DNA of 64,000 nt from Ifrita kowaldi (taxonomy: Eukaryota > Chordata > Aves > Passeriformes > Cinclosomatidae): positions 1 to 64,000 of the forward strand of contig VZRS01001723.1 of assembly GCA_013398055.1 (NCBI GenBank), given 5' to 3'. The notes under the pieces are model-generated. The model saw nothing but the letters and a program-made list of their open reading frames with translations, was not told the DNA's origin and did no database searches. The stretch's first letter is position 1. The number at the start of each line of letters is the position of its first letter. A program made the translations under genes and the position numbers. This document shows positions 24,901 through 38,233 of this stretch, piece after piece.

Positions 24901-27900
24901 TAATGGGTTACTGTTTGTTTTTATAAGTTGTGCTGCATCTGGCTATCTGACTTTCTAACTGTGTGAAGAAATACCTTGCCCTTCATTAGTTTAATCTAAA
25001 ATTCAAATTCTCATTGCAGTGTGTAATGGCATTAGAAGTACTCAGACAAATTAAATGATTCAGTATGGTAACTTCGAAGAATCTAATTTCCATTCAGGGA
25101 TTAATTTTTATCATCTGGCAAAAAGACAAAACTGTGAATTTTACAGTGGCTGCTTTCTTTTGTAACATTTTGTTGCGTGGGGTTTGCTGTACTGTTAATC
25201 CACTATCAAATGCACTCCTAAGTGCTTATCTAATGTTACAGACGTTTAATGCACATACAGATTTTAATCTGCCTATTCTTCTCTTTTGCATGTTACTGTG
25301 GTCTCTGCTAGAGCAATTCTTGTTTTGATGCAGTTTTGAATCATGGCTTTATTTGGGATTTGTACCTACCTGCCTCTGTAGTACCATTATAATTTGTAGC
25401 ATAATTATGCATGTATGGCATTTAAAAATATATACATAGTGAATATGATGCCTGGAAGATACCTGTGCTGTATTCAGTTTGTCTGTAATTTTTTTATAAT
25501 CTTTTGTTGCTGTGAATATTTATAAACCAGATTAAATCAAAAATTTTAGTCTCCTTCCAGTAGCAAAGCAGGACTCTAATAACCTTTGTTGGTATTTGTT
25601 CTGAAACACTGAAAATTCACCAACTTGAAAATAGCATCTAGGCTGTGTGTCCACCCATCGATAGCTGGTATTGCCTCGTTGCATTGGGTGAAGTTGCTTC
25701 TAGGATTGAAGAGAATTCCATGCCTGGCTGGCAGCAGGTCACAGCCTCAGGCTGCCAGGGGGGATGAACAGAGGTTGTAACAACACTTGGGAAGGAAAGC
25801 TGGAGAGAGCTGCTGGTAAAAGAACTTTCCACTGTGCTCGGATTTTCTGTCTAACCTTGAGACCCTCAGATGTCATTCTTCTGATGCATTCCTTCTGGAG
25901 AAATCTGGGCTGCTTTGAAGTTAGTGGAAGTTCACTGATTCTAGAATCAGTGATGTATGTATGGTTTAGTTAATGAATTTGGATTGCAGAACACCACATT
26001 TTCTGCTTCTTTTTTGGTAATTTTGTTTATATATTATTATTATTATAAAGTAACAAGGATAAGGTTAAAATTACTCTGCTTAAGGCAGCTCTCAATCTGA
26101 AGATTTTTGTAGACGTGCAGGAAGGTGATCAGAGCATTGCCAACAATCTGTTGTAAATCCTTTATATGTTTTTAGAAAGCTCGTGCATAACTAATCTTTG
26201 CTTGAAATTATTCTAACCAGGGAAGAAACCTCCCCAGATAAGCATGAAAAACACAGTGAATGTTTCTAGGTGCTTCTTTCGTGAACATTTTATGGCTAAT
26301 TCCCAAGAGAAATTGAAAATCATCAGGTCAGCAGCTGCCTACCATGGCAGGGACCTGGCTGTTCAGAGTATTTGAGACATTGGGTTTTCTGTACAGCCTT
26401 AGATTTCACATCAGGACAAAAGTTTGTTTGTTACTTTATCATGTGTAGCAAAACATGGTGTGAAATCTCTGGCTGACATGGACATGCTCTTAGAGGAAAA
26501 AAAGAAGTATGGAAGTCAAAATCTATTAGGCAATTTCAGGAATAGGGTTACAGTAGTGGGTATGGCATGACATGCTGACAAAAACTATGTCTGTGAGGTT
26601 ATCAAATCAAATATTGACTTGATACTTCAGTTGTAGGCTTTGGGCAAATATTTGTTGAAACTTGAAGATTTTCTTGGCCTTAGCCTGGTTCTTTTTGGCT
26701 GATTCTAATCTTCATTTCTCTTCTGGTAATTGACAAGCTATCAGACTTTCAGGTGTTGTTAAAACATGACTCTTGACTTCCTGAAAGCTACCCTAAGTAC
26801 AGGAGAAAGTGACTCATTGAAGTTTTTGCCTTATTTGGCCAGAATTCTGAGCATTCGTCTTTTTGGAAAATTCCCATTTGTCTCTGCTAGCTGAGGTATA
26901 GCAGGTATTCATCTTACTGAGGTAGACTCAGCAGGACTCCTGGGAGCTACAGGTTCAAAGTTCAGCCTACAAAGTTATGGTTCAGAGACTTTCTCTTCTG
27001 TGTATGCTCAGGGATGTATTGTGTGAGTTTGTTTGTTTTGTGGTGGTGCTTTTTTTCTTTTTCTAAAAATGCGTATAAAGATGGTGACAGTGTAGATAGA
27101 GGAACTGTTTTAAAGAGGATAAATGGAGTTCCAGGCCTTTCACATGGGAAACAAGGCATTCCCCCAAAACTGAGGGAGCATGAGAAAATGGGGCATGGAC
27201 ATGTCTCAAGTTGATAAATATTTCATGTTTTTCTTTTCCTCTGGTTTACTCTCTTTCCTGGCAATTGGGCTTGCAGCAAATCTGAGGATATAAGTATGAT
27301 TTGCTCCTTTAGTTATCTGTCTACTTTTTGGAGAAGATACTGTTCTCCAAGTACAGCCTCCTTGTAAAATGCTGCAGTTTGATATCCTACCTGTTTGGAA
27401 AATAGTGATCTGGGAAGTGCAAGTGAAGTCCTCTAAAAAAGAGGAAAGCTGGTTGTTTTCATAGGCCAAGCTTTATGTCATCCTCACACATCAGTGCTGT
27501 GAATAGGGGGCTAAATTCAGTGGGCTCTTTTGTGTTGTTGGCTTTTCTTTAGAAAAACTTCTGAAATGAAAGAATTTTAGATAAAAATGTAAAATAGCTG
27601 TGCCATGATCAAGGCAAGGATCAGACCAGTTCACTGTCCTAATTTGTTATGATTATGCTTTGATGGGCTACCTAGAAACAGAGGCTAGAAAAAATTAAGA
27701 GAATTAAAGTGGGTGTATTTATTGAAGGGCCTTCAAGGTATGCTTTGGGCAGAGCCCAGAGTCAGTTTTTGTAAATTTGCTGCATTCTTCAGTATTTTTG
27801 CAGAGTTCAGCACAAACTGAGTACCTTAAACAATGCATTGTTCACTATTGCAACAAATCCCAAATTTTTCTTTCATGATTTCAAGAGATCTTTATCTTCT

Positions 27901-27931
27901 CATGAAAGATTTTTTAAAAATCCTGGGGAAG
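21985..27931. other. AT-rich stretch, no supported gene
   Basis: No further transposable element is recognised. A + strand frame at 22118-22274 (51 codons, including MSRDFFKIEVLQTILPFPSS) lies between a moderate acceptor and a GTAGGA donor and is given as a finding. An ATT-repeat lies at 26030-26046 and a T-rich run near 22677-22690. Frames on both strands at 23.87-24.10 kb are open but show no domain. Confidence 0.5.
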
Positions 27932-28239
27932 AAGAGAGCCTACAAGAAAGATGGAAAGAGACTACAAGGGCATGTAGTAACAGGACTAGGGAGAATGGCT
28001 TCAAACTGAGAGAGCTTTAGATTGGGTATAAAGAAGAAATTCTTCCCTGTGGAGGTGGTGAGGCTCACGGCTTACCCAGAGAAGCGGTGGTTGCCCCATC
28101 CCTGGAAGTGTCCAAGGCCAGAATGGACGGGGCTCGGAGCAACCTGGGATAGTAGAAGGTGTCCCTGCCCATGGCAGGGGGTGGAATTAGATGATCTTTA
28201 AGGTCCTTCCAACCCAAACCATTCCATGATTCCATGATT
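27932..28239 (+). mobile_element. CR1 LINE, 5'-truncated 3' end (about 308 bp)
   Basis: The order of blocks is that of the CR1 3' region: ACAAGGGCATGTAGTAACAG, AATGGCTTCAAACTGAGAGA, AAGAAATTCTTCCCTGTGG, GTTGCCCCATCCCTGGAAGT, TGGACGGGGCTCGGAGCAAC, TGCCCATGGCAGGGGGTGGA and AGGTCCTTCCAACCCAAACC. It ends with two CCATGATT terminal units. The left boundary is approximate. It spans the tail of the longest frame in this area, whose last residues are CR1-derived, so no gene is called there. Confidence 0.93.
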
Positions 28240-28788
28240 GGAAAAATGATTAAGGCTGAAAACACTTTTTGCTTTTCTCCTGCAGATCTCTAAATTTTGG
28301 ATGTAAGGGTTCTGGATACAAACTGTCTCCCAAAATGTGTGTGTTTTGACATTTCTCAGTTTTTGGCGTTCCCTAAAGATTCAGTTCCTGAAGTTTTTGT
28401 ATTATCCTTAAGAATCAGAATTTTAGGATGGTTTCATAGTGACTAAATATAATCATTATGTTATAAAAAGCCTTATCTCAAAGCATGGCAATAAATTATT
28501 ACGAGGTTCTTCCACATGTTTTTGAAATTTCTATTTCTCCCAGCATTCCAAAATTTTCCCCAGATGTCTGATAAACACAAAATTTCAAGCAGTATAGTAG
28601 ACTTGGCAGATACTAAATTCTGCAGAGTGTAGATTACAGCCAATGTACCTCTAAATCCTCCTGTAGGCTCAGCACAGTGTTACTCCAGTGAGTCCCATTT
28701 ACCAGGAGGCTGGAGTTTAACTGCATGAGATACTAGTTAAAAAATCTCAAGCAGGTCACTAGAAACTTGATATTACAAAATTTGCTTT

Positions 28789-28824
28789 GGTCTTTTATTT
28801 TCTCTTTAGGTCTTTTATTTTCTC
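28789..28824. repeat. two-copy tandem repeat, period 20
   Basis: GGTCTTTTATTTTCTC occurs at 28789-28804 and again at 28809-28824, separated by TTTA. Confidence 0.9.
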
Positions 28825-28998
28825 ACTTGATTTTGTATTATAGTTTGTTCTAATGTCACTAAACTCTAGTGTTAAAAAAAGTATCCATCCTAAAATCTGT
28901 TCTAGTGGAAGTAGCTGTAGCTCTTAAATGACTTTCTTCTTTAGCAACTGCCGTTTGAAGGCTTGTGCATATGGGTTTTACAAAATTAAGGATTTCAA

Positions 28999-29048
28999 TT
29001 TTCAAACAACTTCTCTCTGTTTTCAAACAACTCTTCTGTGTTTTCAAA
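28999..29048. repeat. tandem repeat, period 21, about 2.4 copies
   Basis: Units beginning TTTTCAAACAACT start at 28999 and 29020, with a partial third starting at 29041. A few substitutions separate the copies. Confidence 0.85.
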
Positions 29049-32000
29049 TTGGTCCAAGCTCCTCGTACTCCCACACAAAGGTAGAAATTTACAAGTATTT
29101 GAATTTCTCAATGTATTTTCATTTTTCATATTTGATAGGTTTACAATTCACATTCCTATGAATTGAATTACTGTATACTATGAATTGTAATACTGATCAA
29201 GCTGCAAATCAGGAGCCCCTGCGAGAGCTGCCTTACAGACCTACAGGGAGGAAGTTCTCTGATCCAGGGAGCTTAAGGCCTGTAAGTGGAAGCCTGGACA
29301 CAGCCAGTATGGGCAAATAGGTGCGAGTGTGGAACTTGTTGGGATGACAAATTCAGGAACCTCCCCCCATACACCCTGATAAATGAATGCCTCCTTCTCT
29401 CTTCAACATTGCAAATGCCAAATCCATATAAAAACTTCCTGATAGATACATAAAATTCATACTTTCTGCTCTGATTTTCCTGTATTTCTCTTTGATTTCT
29501 CTTCATCCTCAGAGCTACATGGTAATTTGTGATAATTACTAATTTACTGCTTTCAGTTATAATGAAAAGCCACGAAGATAATCAAGTTTCTTGCTGCTCC
29601 TTGTTTAAAAAACTGTCCTAGGTCCTGCCCTTTAAACCTGAGCCTATAGTTTTGGGATTTAGATTCTGTGTGCTTTATCCTCAGGAATGAAAATGGTGGA
29701 ACTTATAGTCAAACCACAAGATTAAAATTTCTGGAACTGAGAACTGGTGGAGTTTTAATATAATGAGCTGAAATCTTGCCTGTAACCTTTGACAGTTATT
29801 TTTAAGTATCTTCCATGTGTCTGTCTCTTTAGTCTTAAATAATGATTCTAAGAGAGATGCTGAGAAGCGAATGTGTGTGATGTCAAGGAAGGTCAAGTTA
29901 CTGAAATATTGGTACAGTTCTGAAACATACTTGAAATATGTTCAAGTATAAAGCTTCTTAATTAGTGGATGTCCGAGCTTTTTGTTAATGTTTGTCAGTC
30001 TCTTCAAAGCGTTGGCTTGAAAACTCATGTTTATACACATGTATGTATAAATATATCTAAATTGGCCTCTAGAGTTACCTTTGTGTTGTCAAATTGCTTG
30101 GCTCAAAAAGTAGGGGTACGGTTCTTTTGCAGCCTAAAGAGTAGAAGATTTTAGCATTAGTCCTGGAGTGACCATCCTAGTGTGGTCACTAACAGTCAAG
30201 TTTACCTTTAAGAAGTCCTTAAGGTAAATATTTTGAAATCCCATGCCCCTACCAGTCAGAATTTTCCCTTCCTTCAAGCCTTTCTTTCCCATGTTAACTT
30301 TTTATAATACCTAATGCTGAGCTTTTTGTTGTTAACTTTTTGTTTACCATTGAGAATCATGCTTTGGAAGAATAGAAGACAAAGTATGAATTTCTCCATT
30401 CTTCTGATTCAAGAATTGATCACAATTCACAGAGTTACATTGCTGTAACAAAATATTTCCTCTTTATAATGCCTTACGCTACTTCTGCGAAACCAAAAGG
30501 GCTTTACTGGATGACAATAATTATATGATTGGCAGCTAAATGATAGATAAGTTACTGGCAAGCACAGAGTGGGCACCTGGATAGAGGGATTTAACAGAAT
30601 CATCAAATAGAATTAATTTAATAGAACTACTGCTTACAACACTTTCCAGTGTTTTTAAACTCTCTGTAGACTGATAAAATGCCACATAAGTTTAGTTTTG
30701 TTCACGGTGGCTTTTTACCTATGCTGAGAGAAATCTTCATGTCACTAATTTGCAATAACTGTGGATAGTTGCACATACTCGTCTCCTAAACACTGGCATA
30801 TTTCTTACCCCAGGCTCATATTTCCTACTAACTCATTATCAAATCACATTTGGAAGAGGGTCTGCTGAATTACTTAGCTAGAATGCAGTCATAGGTTTGG
30901 CCTTACCCATGACCTTCACCAAATAATAAGAGGCAGCTGCACAGATCTTGTGCATGACAGGAATGTTAATCTCCATTCTCCTATAATACCCCCGTGTAAT
31001 TGATGGTGAAATGCATAGGGGCATATTGTCCCTTCCTTACATGCTGCAAAATCACTCTAATCATGCTCTGCACTGAGCTATATGGTACGGACTTTTTTCT
31101 TAGGCTTGGAGCTAAAATACTTGGGTGGCTAAAATAGGTCCTAAGAAGGAGCTCCTAACAGCATGCAAGAATGAGAAATAACTTTGCTTTTCCATTCTCT
31201 TCAGACCATGCATTGCCTTACTGTATAGGTGAGGGAAGTTCATGTCATTTAATGTAACCCTTTCAGAACTCTGATTAGCTCTAGCTGTGTGATCTATAAG
31301 GATAGAGCTGGGACTTGTTCTAAAGCAGATATAATGAAAACCTGGAATTCATAATATTTGGAGTGAGGCTTGAAAGAAAACCTGAATGAAAAGATGTAAT
31401 GTTGAAATTTCTCACCAAAGAAACATTAGGTTTGTCAAGGTTTTGCTTTATGACAGAATTTGTGTTCGGTGCTTGTCCTAAAATACATTATATTAGTGGT
31501 AATGCTTTCCTGTCGTGATATTTTTAACTAAACTGGCAATTTAGTGACTGGTTCTTCAACAGATGGCAGATGATTGATGCTCTAAGTATTAGTGATTATT
31601 GAATTGATTCTGGTTTGATTGTTTTGTGGCAAAATAAAAGGTCAAATACCAATTGAGTTCTCCCAAACTGAACTGTTCAGTTCTGAGGACTTCAGTAAGG
31701 CTCCCATGGAGAGTACATCTCTTCCCACATAACAAACACTTAACGCTCGAGTTTCTCCACTGAATAATTTTGTGACCCTCTCTATTAAAGACCTCCAAGT
31801 TGTGTTTTCTTTCAGGTGATTGAGTAATATGTAGAAGAGGCCTCCTGCAACCTCCTAATGTAAGTGTGTATGTCTCATATGAATATTCTGCTCTGGTTGC
31901 TGAAACATGAATAAGACCCATCAGTGATTTCTTTACAAGGTTGTGCAGCAACGAACAAAGAAATGTATAACAAAATCCATGTGACGCATATCCATTGAGT

Positions 32001-33269
32001 CCTTATTTAAACAGTGATTGCAAACACCTTTGGAGAAAAAACCCCCCCACCCCAAATCAGGTACATAATGTAACAGTGACCTCTGTGAGTCTCTTAATCT
32101 ACATGCCTTGTCTTTGAATTGGGAGCACACTCTTGTTCATCAGAACATTTTGGAAAGAAAAAGAAGGATTACGATAGATCCAGTAATGCAAAGCAGCATT
32201 GGACTCAGGACACAGACTGCATATAAGGCTCTTTGAATGAGAAATTAGGCTGGACAGTCCAACCCCCAGTAGGCAGAGCTGGGGTGATGGTTATTTCATG
32301 ATCTCTGATTGAGCTTATTCCTCTATAGCTCTTGCAAAAAAATTTTAATCCGATCACAAGAGCCGATTTTATGAAGCCAAGGGGCTTGGCATTGGTAAAC
32401 AGAGTGCCCAGCTGTGCACCCTAACCCCTGGAGAGAGATTGACTTTCTGCTGAAATATGTTGTTCTCCTGCTCCCTTCTGCTGTCCTGCTTGTAGCCTTC
32501 TGCATCTTCTAATTCTTCACTAAGCTAATGTTATTTAATGGGGAGCTGAATTGTGCAGCTGGTGTGCCTATGAGAATTCTGAAATTAAAGTTTCATCAAG
32601 CCAGAGTATCTCCAGATATTGAAGCCTTCGGTCTTTTACATTCAAATGCATGTGCCAATGATGGAACCCCAAGTGATCGTGCAAGTGAGCCAGTAACTCT
32701 AATAATTCCCTGAAGAACTTATGTAATGAAATCAAAACCTTTCAATACTGAACTGTTAGTTTTGCAGGGAGGAAACCTCACTGGTTTTAAAGCTAAAAGA
32801 AAAATCTTACTATAGATCTCCCCTTCTTATAAGGAACTACCATGATACTTCTGATTTGGGAAGTGAAGAAGGTTCATACATTTAGGCTTCATTGTCTTGT
32901 TGTGGTGCGCCTCTTTGACAGGGTTGTGGGTTTGTTTTGGTAAATTGCAGTGGAGTGTAATGAAAATGATCCAAGAAAGCATGAGACAGAGTATGTGTGT
33001 GACGTACAATATATTGAAGTATCAAAGCCTCGGGTTTACCATAAATTAATCATCTGTGGTCTCAGCTCTTGGAGGTGGGGGGAAGTGTGATCTATTACCA
33101 CTCTGTAAATAAATTTCTTGGCTAGCACAGGAGCGATCTGGTTGAAGAGGAATCTCACTTGGTTTGTCATTTCTTGAGTACTTCTCATCCTCCAAATTCC
33201 CAAGAACCGAGGTTGTTTAGCACCCAAATGATCATTGCAAAGAAGGGAAATACTCTAATAAATTGTCCT

Positions 33270-33471
33270 TTTTTTTTTTTTTTTCTCTCTTAGGCCTAAA
33301 CACAACAGCTGAAACAGAACTGAAATTTAAATAAATTTGAGGTTAGGTAAGAAATACAAAGCTAGTTGGGCATGCAAATGGATCAGAAACTCAATAATCT
33401 TCTCAATATGAATAGGTTAGGGAAATACTTGTGTCAGGCTACCTTGCAGCTCTTAGGTTCTTTGATCACCT
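33270..33471 (+). repeat. exact direct duplication, copy 1
   Basis: A poly(T)-CTCTCTTAG block and the roughly 180 bases after it recur exactly 223 bases downstream. The copy stops at the T before an undetermined base at 33472. Identity with copy 2 is complete as far as I can compare by eye. The unit holds a very strong splice-acceptor-like sequence (long T tract, then CTCTCTTAG, ending at 33293) followed by a frame that stops within 14 codons. The adjacent N and the perfect identity point to contig-end redundancy in the assembly rather than a biological duplication. Confidence 0.95.
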
Positions 33472-33472
33472 N
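33472..33472. other. undetermined base (N) at a duplication junction
   Basis: A single N follows copy 1 of the duplicated block and precedes about 20 bases of unique sequence before copy 2. Confidence 0.99.
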
Positions 33473-33492
33473 AATCCCCTAAAAATTTTTCT

Positions 33493-33694
33493 TTTTTTTT
33501 TTTTTTTCTCTCTTAGGCCTAAACACAACAGCTGAAACAGAACTGAAATTTAAATAAATTTGAGGTTAGGTAAGAAATACAAAGCTAGTTGGGCATGCAA
33601 ATGGATCAGAAACTCAATAATCTTCTCAATATGAATAGGTTAGGGAAATACTTGTGTCAGGCTACCTTGCAGCTCTTAGGTTCTTTGATCACCT
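33493..33694 (+). repeat. exact direct duplication, copy 2
   Basis: This repeats copy 1 with an offset of 223 bases, from the T tract to GATCACCT, and then runs on into unique sequence (TTGAGAGTAAAATGG). A 106-codon frame begins inside it at 33589 and extends beyond the duplication; it has no recognisable domain. Confidence 0.95.
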
Positions 33695-36600
33695 TTGAGA
33701 GTAAAATGGCTAATACTGACCTAACCTGGGTTTATCTTGCCAGAAGTGAAAATACGAATTGGATCATATGCAGAGATGTTTGCTTGCCCTTCGACTCACT
33801 GAGTGGCAGAAAATGTACGTGTTGCAGCAGAGTGCATTTATATTTTTGTGAAGACAGAATTATTATCAGTCAGTTTAAGAATAAACCCATTATTAAATAT
33901 GTAATGTGAAACGAAGGATTTTTCCCTTGAAAAGCACTGGCTACATTGTGATTGTTAGGCATTCTGTAAAAAAATATTTTGAAATTGCTACTTACTCAGT
34001 AGTTTAGCTCTGGAACAAGCAACTCTAACAGTTGATGTATTGGCAGACACATACCCAGTAAATGAGTTTTAAATAATTCACGGTTAACCAGCAGCTGTCA
34101 CATACGTGATATTCATCCCTCTTCTCTCGTATGAAGCTGTGGATGGTCATTATTAACTCTTTATGGAAGTAACTGTTGCTTTTTGATGATAGGGAAAAGA
34201 AGTTGCTCTTTAATTTTGTGCTTTATTTGAGGAATTTCTACTTCCTTATCTATGCCAGAGAATTTTTTTCTTTAGTAAGAACTTTTTCTTATGTCACTTG
34301 CAATAGGGAAACAAAATTTAAAGTTTTACACTCTTCTTTTAACATAAATCTTTTTTCTTGCTTTCCTGCCATGACCTCTGCTTTTCTCCAGTGAAACGAG
34401 GTCTTGACCAGCAGGGGGATATTCAAAGCTGACCAAATAGCAGGAGACATTTTCATTCTAGTGACAGAGAGGAACAAATAGATGTGTCTTCCCCTGTCCC
34501 AGCTTTACAATTAGAGCCAGAAGGAGAGAGAAAAAAGAGACTGAGTCTGTTAGAGACAGCTCGTTCCTTGAAGTAGAGAAAAAGAGACAGTTGAGTGCTG
34601 AGAATAGTGGGGGGTTTCCTCCCCTCCAGTTTGGTTTGTTGTGGTTTATTTTTTGCCCCCATTCCACTTCTCTCATGGAAAGGGGCTGGAAGGTGATGCA
34701 AGCACAACTTGCGCATGTTTTCCTGGGCTGCAGCAAGGCGACACTGATGGCTGTGAGCACTGTGCTTACGCTGGAGGTGAGCAAGGTCAGGGCTTCTCTG
34801 TGAGATGAGCAGCAGCAGGTAGTCAGGGAGCCATCAGTATTGGCTTGCTTAAAATATACAGAAAATTCCAGATAGCGCAATATGTTGGTTTTAGTCTCTG
34901 TTTTGGGTGTGTGGATATGATTGGTCAAATGCAGTCACCTAAAGTTTGTAGACCATTGAAATGATTCTCTTTAACCATCTTGATCCTCAAAGTTCTCTTG
35001 ACAGATGAGAAGTGTGCTGTTCCTTATAACCAGAACACCAGGGTACACCTGGAGTAGTTGTGGAGTATATCTTTTTCTACCATTTAAATAAATTTAAAAA
35101 ATGTTTCTGAACTAGCAATATTTTTTTAAGTCTGAAAATAGTGGTTGTTTCATTTTGGATCTTTGCAGGATAGTGTATATAGTTTACTGCTTTTGAAACA
35201 AAGAAGTTATAAATGAACATTAGAGATTTTATGTGTTTGATGTGTTTGACTTTGGTTTAGTGACTCAGATAAGAGATGCTTGTGAATGTCTACTTCCTGA
35301 GAACAAACCAGCTGGTATTTATCTGGGAAGTATTCAGAAAACACCTTCTTGTTAATGATTCATTGCATGATCTGGCATCTGCTAAACAAATACATTTTCT
35401 TTATGGTGAAAGTCACCAAAAATCATAAACTAACTATTCAACTTCTTTATGCTTTCTAAAATACAGTAATTATGGTAAAAATTGTTCTTATTAGCAACAT
35501 TACTGAATGATGGTGAGCCAAGATCAATCTTATAGTAGAATCTGTTAGCACAGACAATAAAAAAAGTTAATTCCAGAGGTAGTTTCCCTCTTCAGCAAGC
35601 AGGTGGCTGTGGTTAGTAGAGCTTCTTTTCTGTTTTGCATACGATAGAATACAGTGGAGTTAATTTTTAAAGGAATCTTGTAATTCTAGCTATTTTATTG
35701 ATCCCTTCACTGAAGAACTGAGCATCTGGAGCCATCTTGACTTGATTGTATTTTTTTCAGTGAGATTTTTTTATGATGAGAGTTAGTTTTCACTTTTGCA
35801 ACTATGTGTGCCCTTGAATGTGTAATGAAGATAACGTCAAGTTCCTTTTTGAGCCTTCCTGAAAGTACAATTCCAAATGCAGCCTGGATTTCCCCAGAGG
35901 CTTGTCTGCATTATGAAAGTTTCCTTTGTCTATTCTGCAGCTGGTCAGAACTTAAGAAGTACTATTCAATTGTAGTAATGAAAAATAGTATTCAACTTGA
36001 TACTTCATAGAATGGTTTAAAAAAAGGGTTTTTTCTGACATTTAAAGATGTAGGATTCAGAGTGATATCCAGATGGCAGAAGATAAATTTTTAAAGTTTT
36101 TTAATATGTAACTTTAGTGTATTTTTAATGGGTAGTCACTTAAGATTATACGTTTCGTTTATAAACGCAAATGATTGAATCAAAACTTGTTAAAGTGGAA
36201 GAAGACTCATTACAAGAGAAATGAAGGCTCTGAAATAGATGGGGCAAGATTTATTCCTTCACTGAAATGAGTAAGTTCAGGCAATAACATTTGTAGATGG
36301 AATCTCTAAGACCCATTTCAACTGTCAGGATCTTGTTAGATCTTTCAGTTCAGTTTGGTGTCATTTTTCTCTTTTAGTGAACTTCTGAGGCAGCAGATAG
36401 GGCTGAAATGCTGGTGATTCAAAGAAGGATGGATGCAAAGTCTATATTTGAAAAGGCCAGACAGCTCTCTCTCCCTCTTTCTATATTTGCACAATAACTG
36501 TCTCTCCCTTGCTTGTCACCCTTTAAAGTTTATATCACTTGTTGCAAAGGTTGTCATAGCAGTTTATTTTCCATTGTAACTACTCACTGTGTAAAGCATT

Positions 36601-38233
36601 TCTTCCGGCATTCCCTTTGAAGATGACCTTTCCTTACCTTTAGTTCATGTCCTTTGTTGTTACAGTTGACACAATCTTCTATAGCCTAATAAACTATACC
36701 TTCTGTTCTTTTACAAAATTCCTGTGTAACTTGGCAAGATCTGCCGTTAATTTATTTTTCTAAGGGCTAGATCTCATTCCTCTGAGGAGTTTTTTAATCA
36801 CAGATCTTCCAGCAGCTACATGATTCAGTGATATCTTTATTTCTTTATTTTTTGCGTTCTTCTCCTAAAACAGTGATTTAAAATGTAGGTGTTCTTCCAC
36901 ATGTACTTTCAGCCTCATATCTGTGCAACAGATAATATTCCTCTGCCTAACAGCATGCTCATACATGAAACCATTCAAAATTGTATAAATAAGTAATCAT
37001 TGCATTTTAACCCACAAGAGTACAGGATTAAATGTTCTTTTTTTTTGGTTTTTTTTTTTTTCATTATTGCTTTTACTCAAAAAATGGTTCTGTGTAATTG
37101 ACAACTAAAGAAGTAACCCCATTTATGGGTATAATCTGCACCAGCAAAAGTTAGTTGCAGACCAAAAGCAATCTGGCTTTTTTGTCAGCTGAATTGCTGT
37201 ACAAGATCATACACCTGCTTTAAAAGTATCTGCACAGAATGGCAATTTGTCAAGGTAAATCTGTAATTGGTTTAAGCTATTTTGGATTCTGTAGGAATAA
37301 ATTCACCATTGAAAGAAAGAATTGAAAAGAGAATAAAAAGAGTCTTCAAATTGTTTGTTAGAACTGTTGCTACACATTTTTGTAGCATTCTTAAATTCTT
37401 TATATTTGAGGGGCCAGTTAGCTCTTTTGATGAGGAGTCTCTCCTATTCATTCATTGGAACTAGATTATGATATCTATTGTTCCTTTATGGTCAGTACTT
37501 CCTGTAATATCTGAATTGTTTATCAAATTCCTGGAAAGCAGTTTCCTTTTTTTACTCTCTTGGATATTGTTTGATAATTTTTTTTCATTATTTTTTCCCA
37601 ACCTAAGCTGCCTTGAGTCTTAAGAAGGTTGTGTTCTTTACTATAGGCTAAACCTGGTCTGATACTGGTAAAGACTATACTTTATGTAGGTAGGATGGAG
37701 GTAATTTAACACTCCCTGGTTACTTGAACACTTTGCTAATTGTTTTAATAATACTTACCCACAGTTTGTTAGTTATTGTGAATCATCTGTGCTTTATTAT
37801 TCCTTTTATGTGCCTCAGAATGTTGTTTGTAGCTATACAACTTCATTGTTTATCTTCTGAAATCAACTCAAAATTTAAAATCTTCTTGGTTTTGATTCTG
37901 TTTTCTGCAGGGCTCATTGCAAGCATCTGTTGATTACTTTTGCCTTCCTATAAGGGAAGGGACCAATTTAATAATTATCACATCAAATTCAGTTTTGCAC
38001 TGCGCAGTATGATAGAAGCCAGGCTTTCTAAGGAAACTGTCATCAAGCTTGATTAGATAATCGTATTTTCTTTAGAATTCTGTAATATTTATAATTAGCT
38101 GCATGGAAGGATTATGAACTTTGTTATAAATGATTTTGTATATTTTCATAGAACAGCATTTTTAATATCTGTGACACGTGCTGGTTTGTCAGTGTTACTA
38201 TTAATGAAACAGGATTATTAAATACTGTAGGAT
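33695..38233. other. AT-rich stretch, no supported gene
   Basis: A weak CR1-like segment lies near 36590-36680. Poly(T)-rich runs lie near 37039-37062. An overlapping 156-codon (- strand) and 70-codon (+ strand) pair of frames at 34.46-34.93 kb shows no domain. No RNA gene is seen. Confidence 0.55.
36590..36680 (-). mobile_element. possible old, diverged CR1 fragment
   Basis: Read on the - strand, this resembles the CR1 stretch that runs from the tail of the coding region into the 3' end: the + strand shows TGTAAAGCATTTCTTCC, then TTACCTTTAGTTCATGTCC, similar to the reverse complement of GGAAGAAATTCTT and neighbouring blocks. Divergence is high and no terminal units are visible. Confidence 0.3.

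Larger units (their letters stand above)
28240..33269. other. AT-rich stretch with short tandem repeats, no supported gene
   Basis: No exon or transposable element is recognised. Two short tandem repeats lie close together at 28789-28824 and 28999-29048. A C7-containing run is at 32041-32050. Open frames of up to 120 codons (31589-31951, - strand) show no domain. Confidence 0.55.

Noticed and set aside
27838..28020. Plus-strand frame of 60 codons
   Set aside because: Its second half is CR1-derived sequence, and the first half has no coding signal.
34458..34928. 156-codon - strand frame, and a + strand alternative ending at a GTGAGC donor at 34777
   Set aside because: No domain. The + strand segment (QGDTDGCEHCAYAG) has a possible acceptor but is too short to support.
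36006..36030. CATAGAATGGTTT, resembling the start of a reverse-oriented CR1
   Set aside because: The match ends after a dozen bases, with no following CR1 block.
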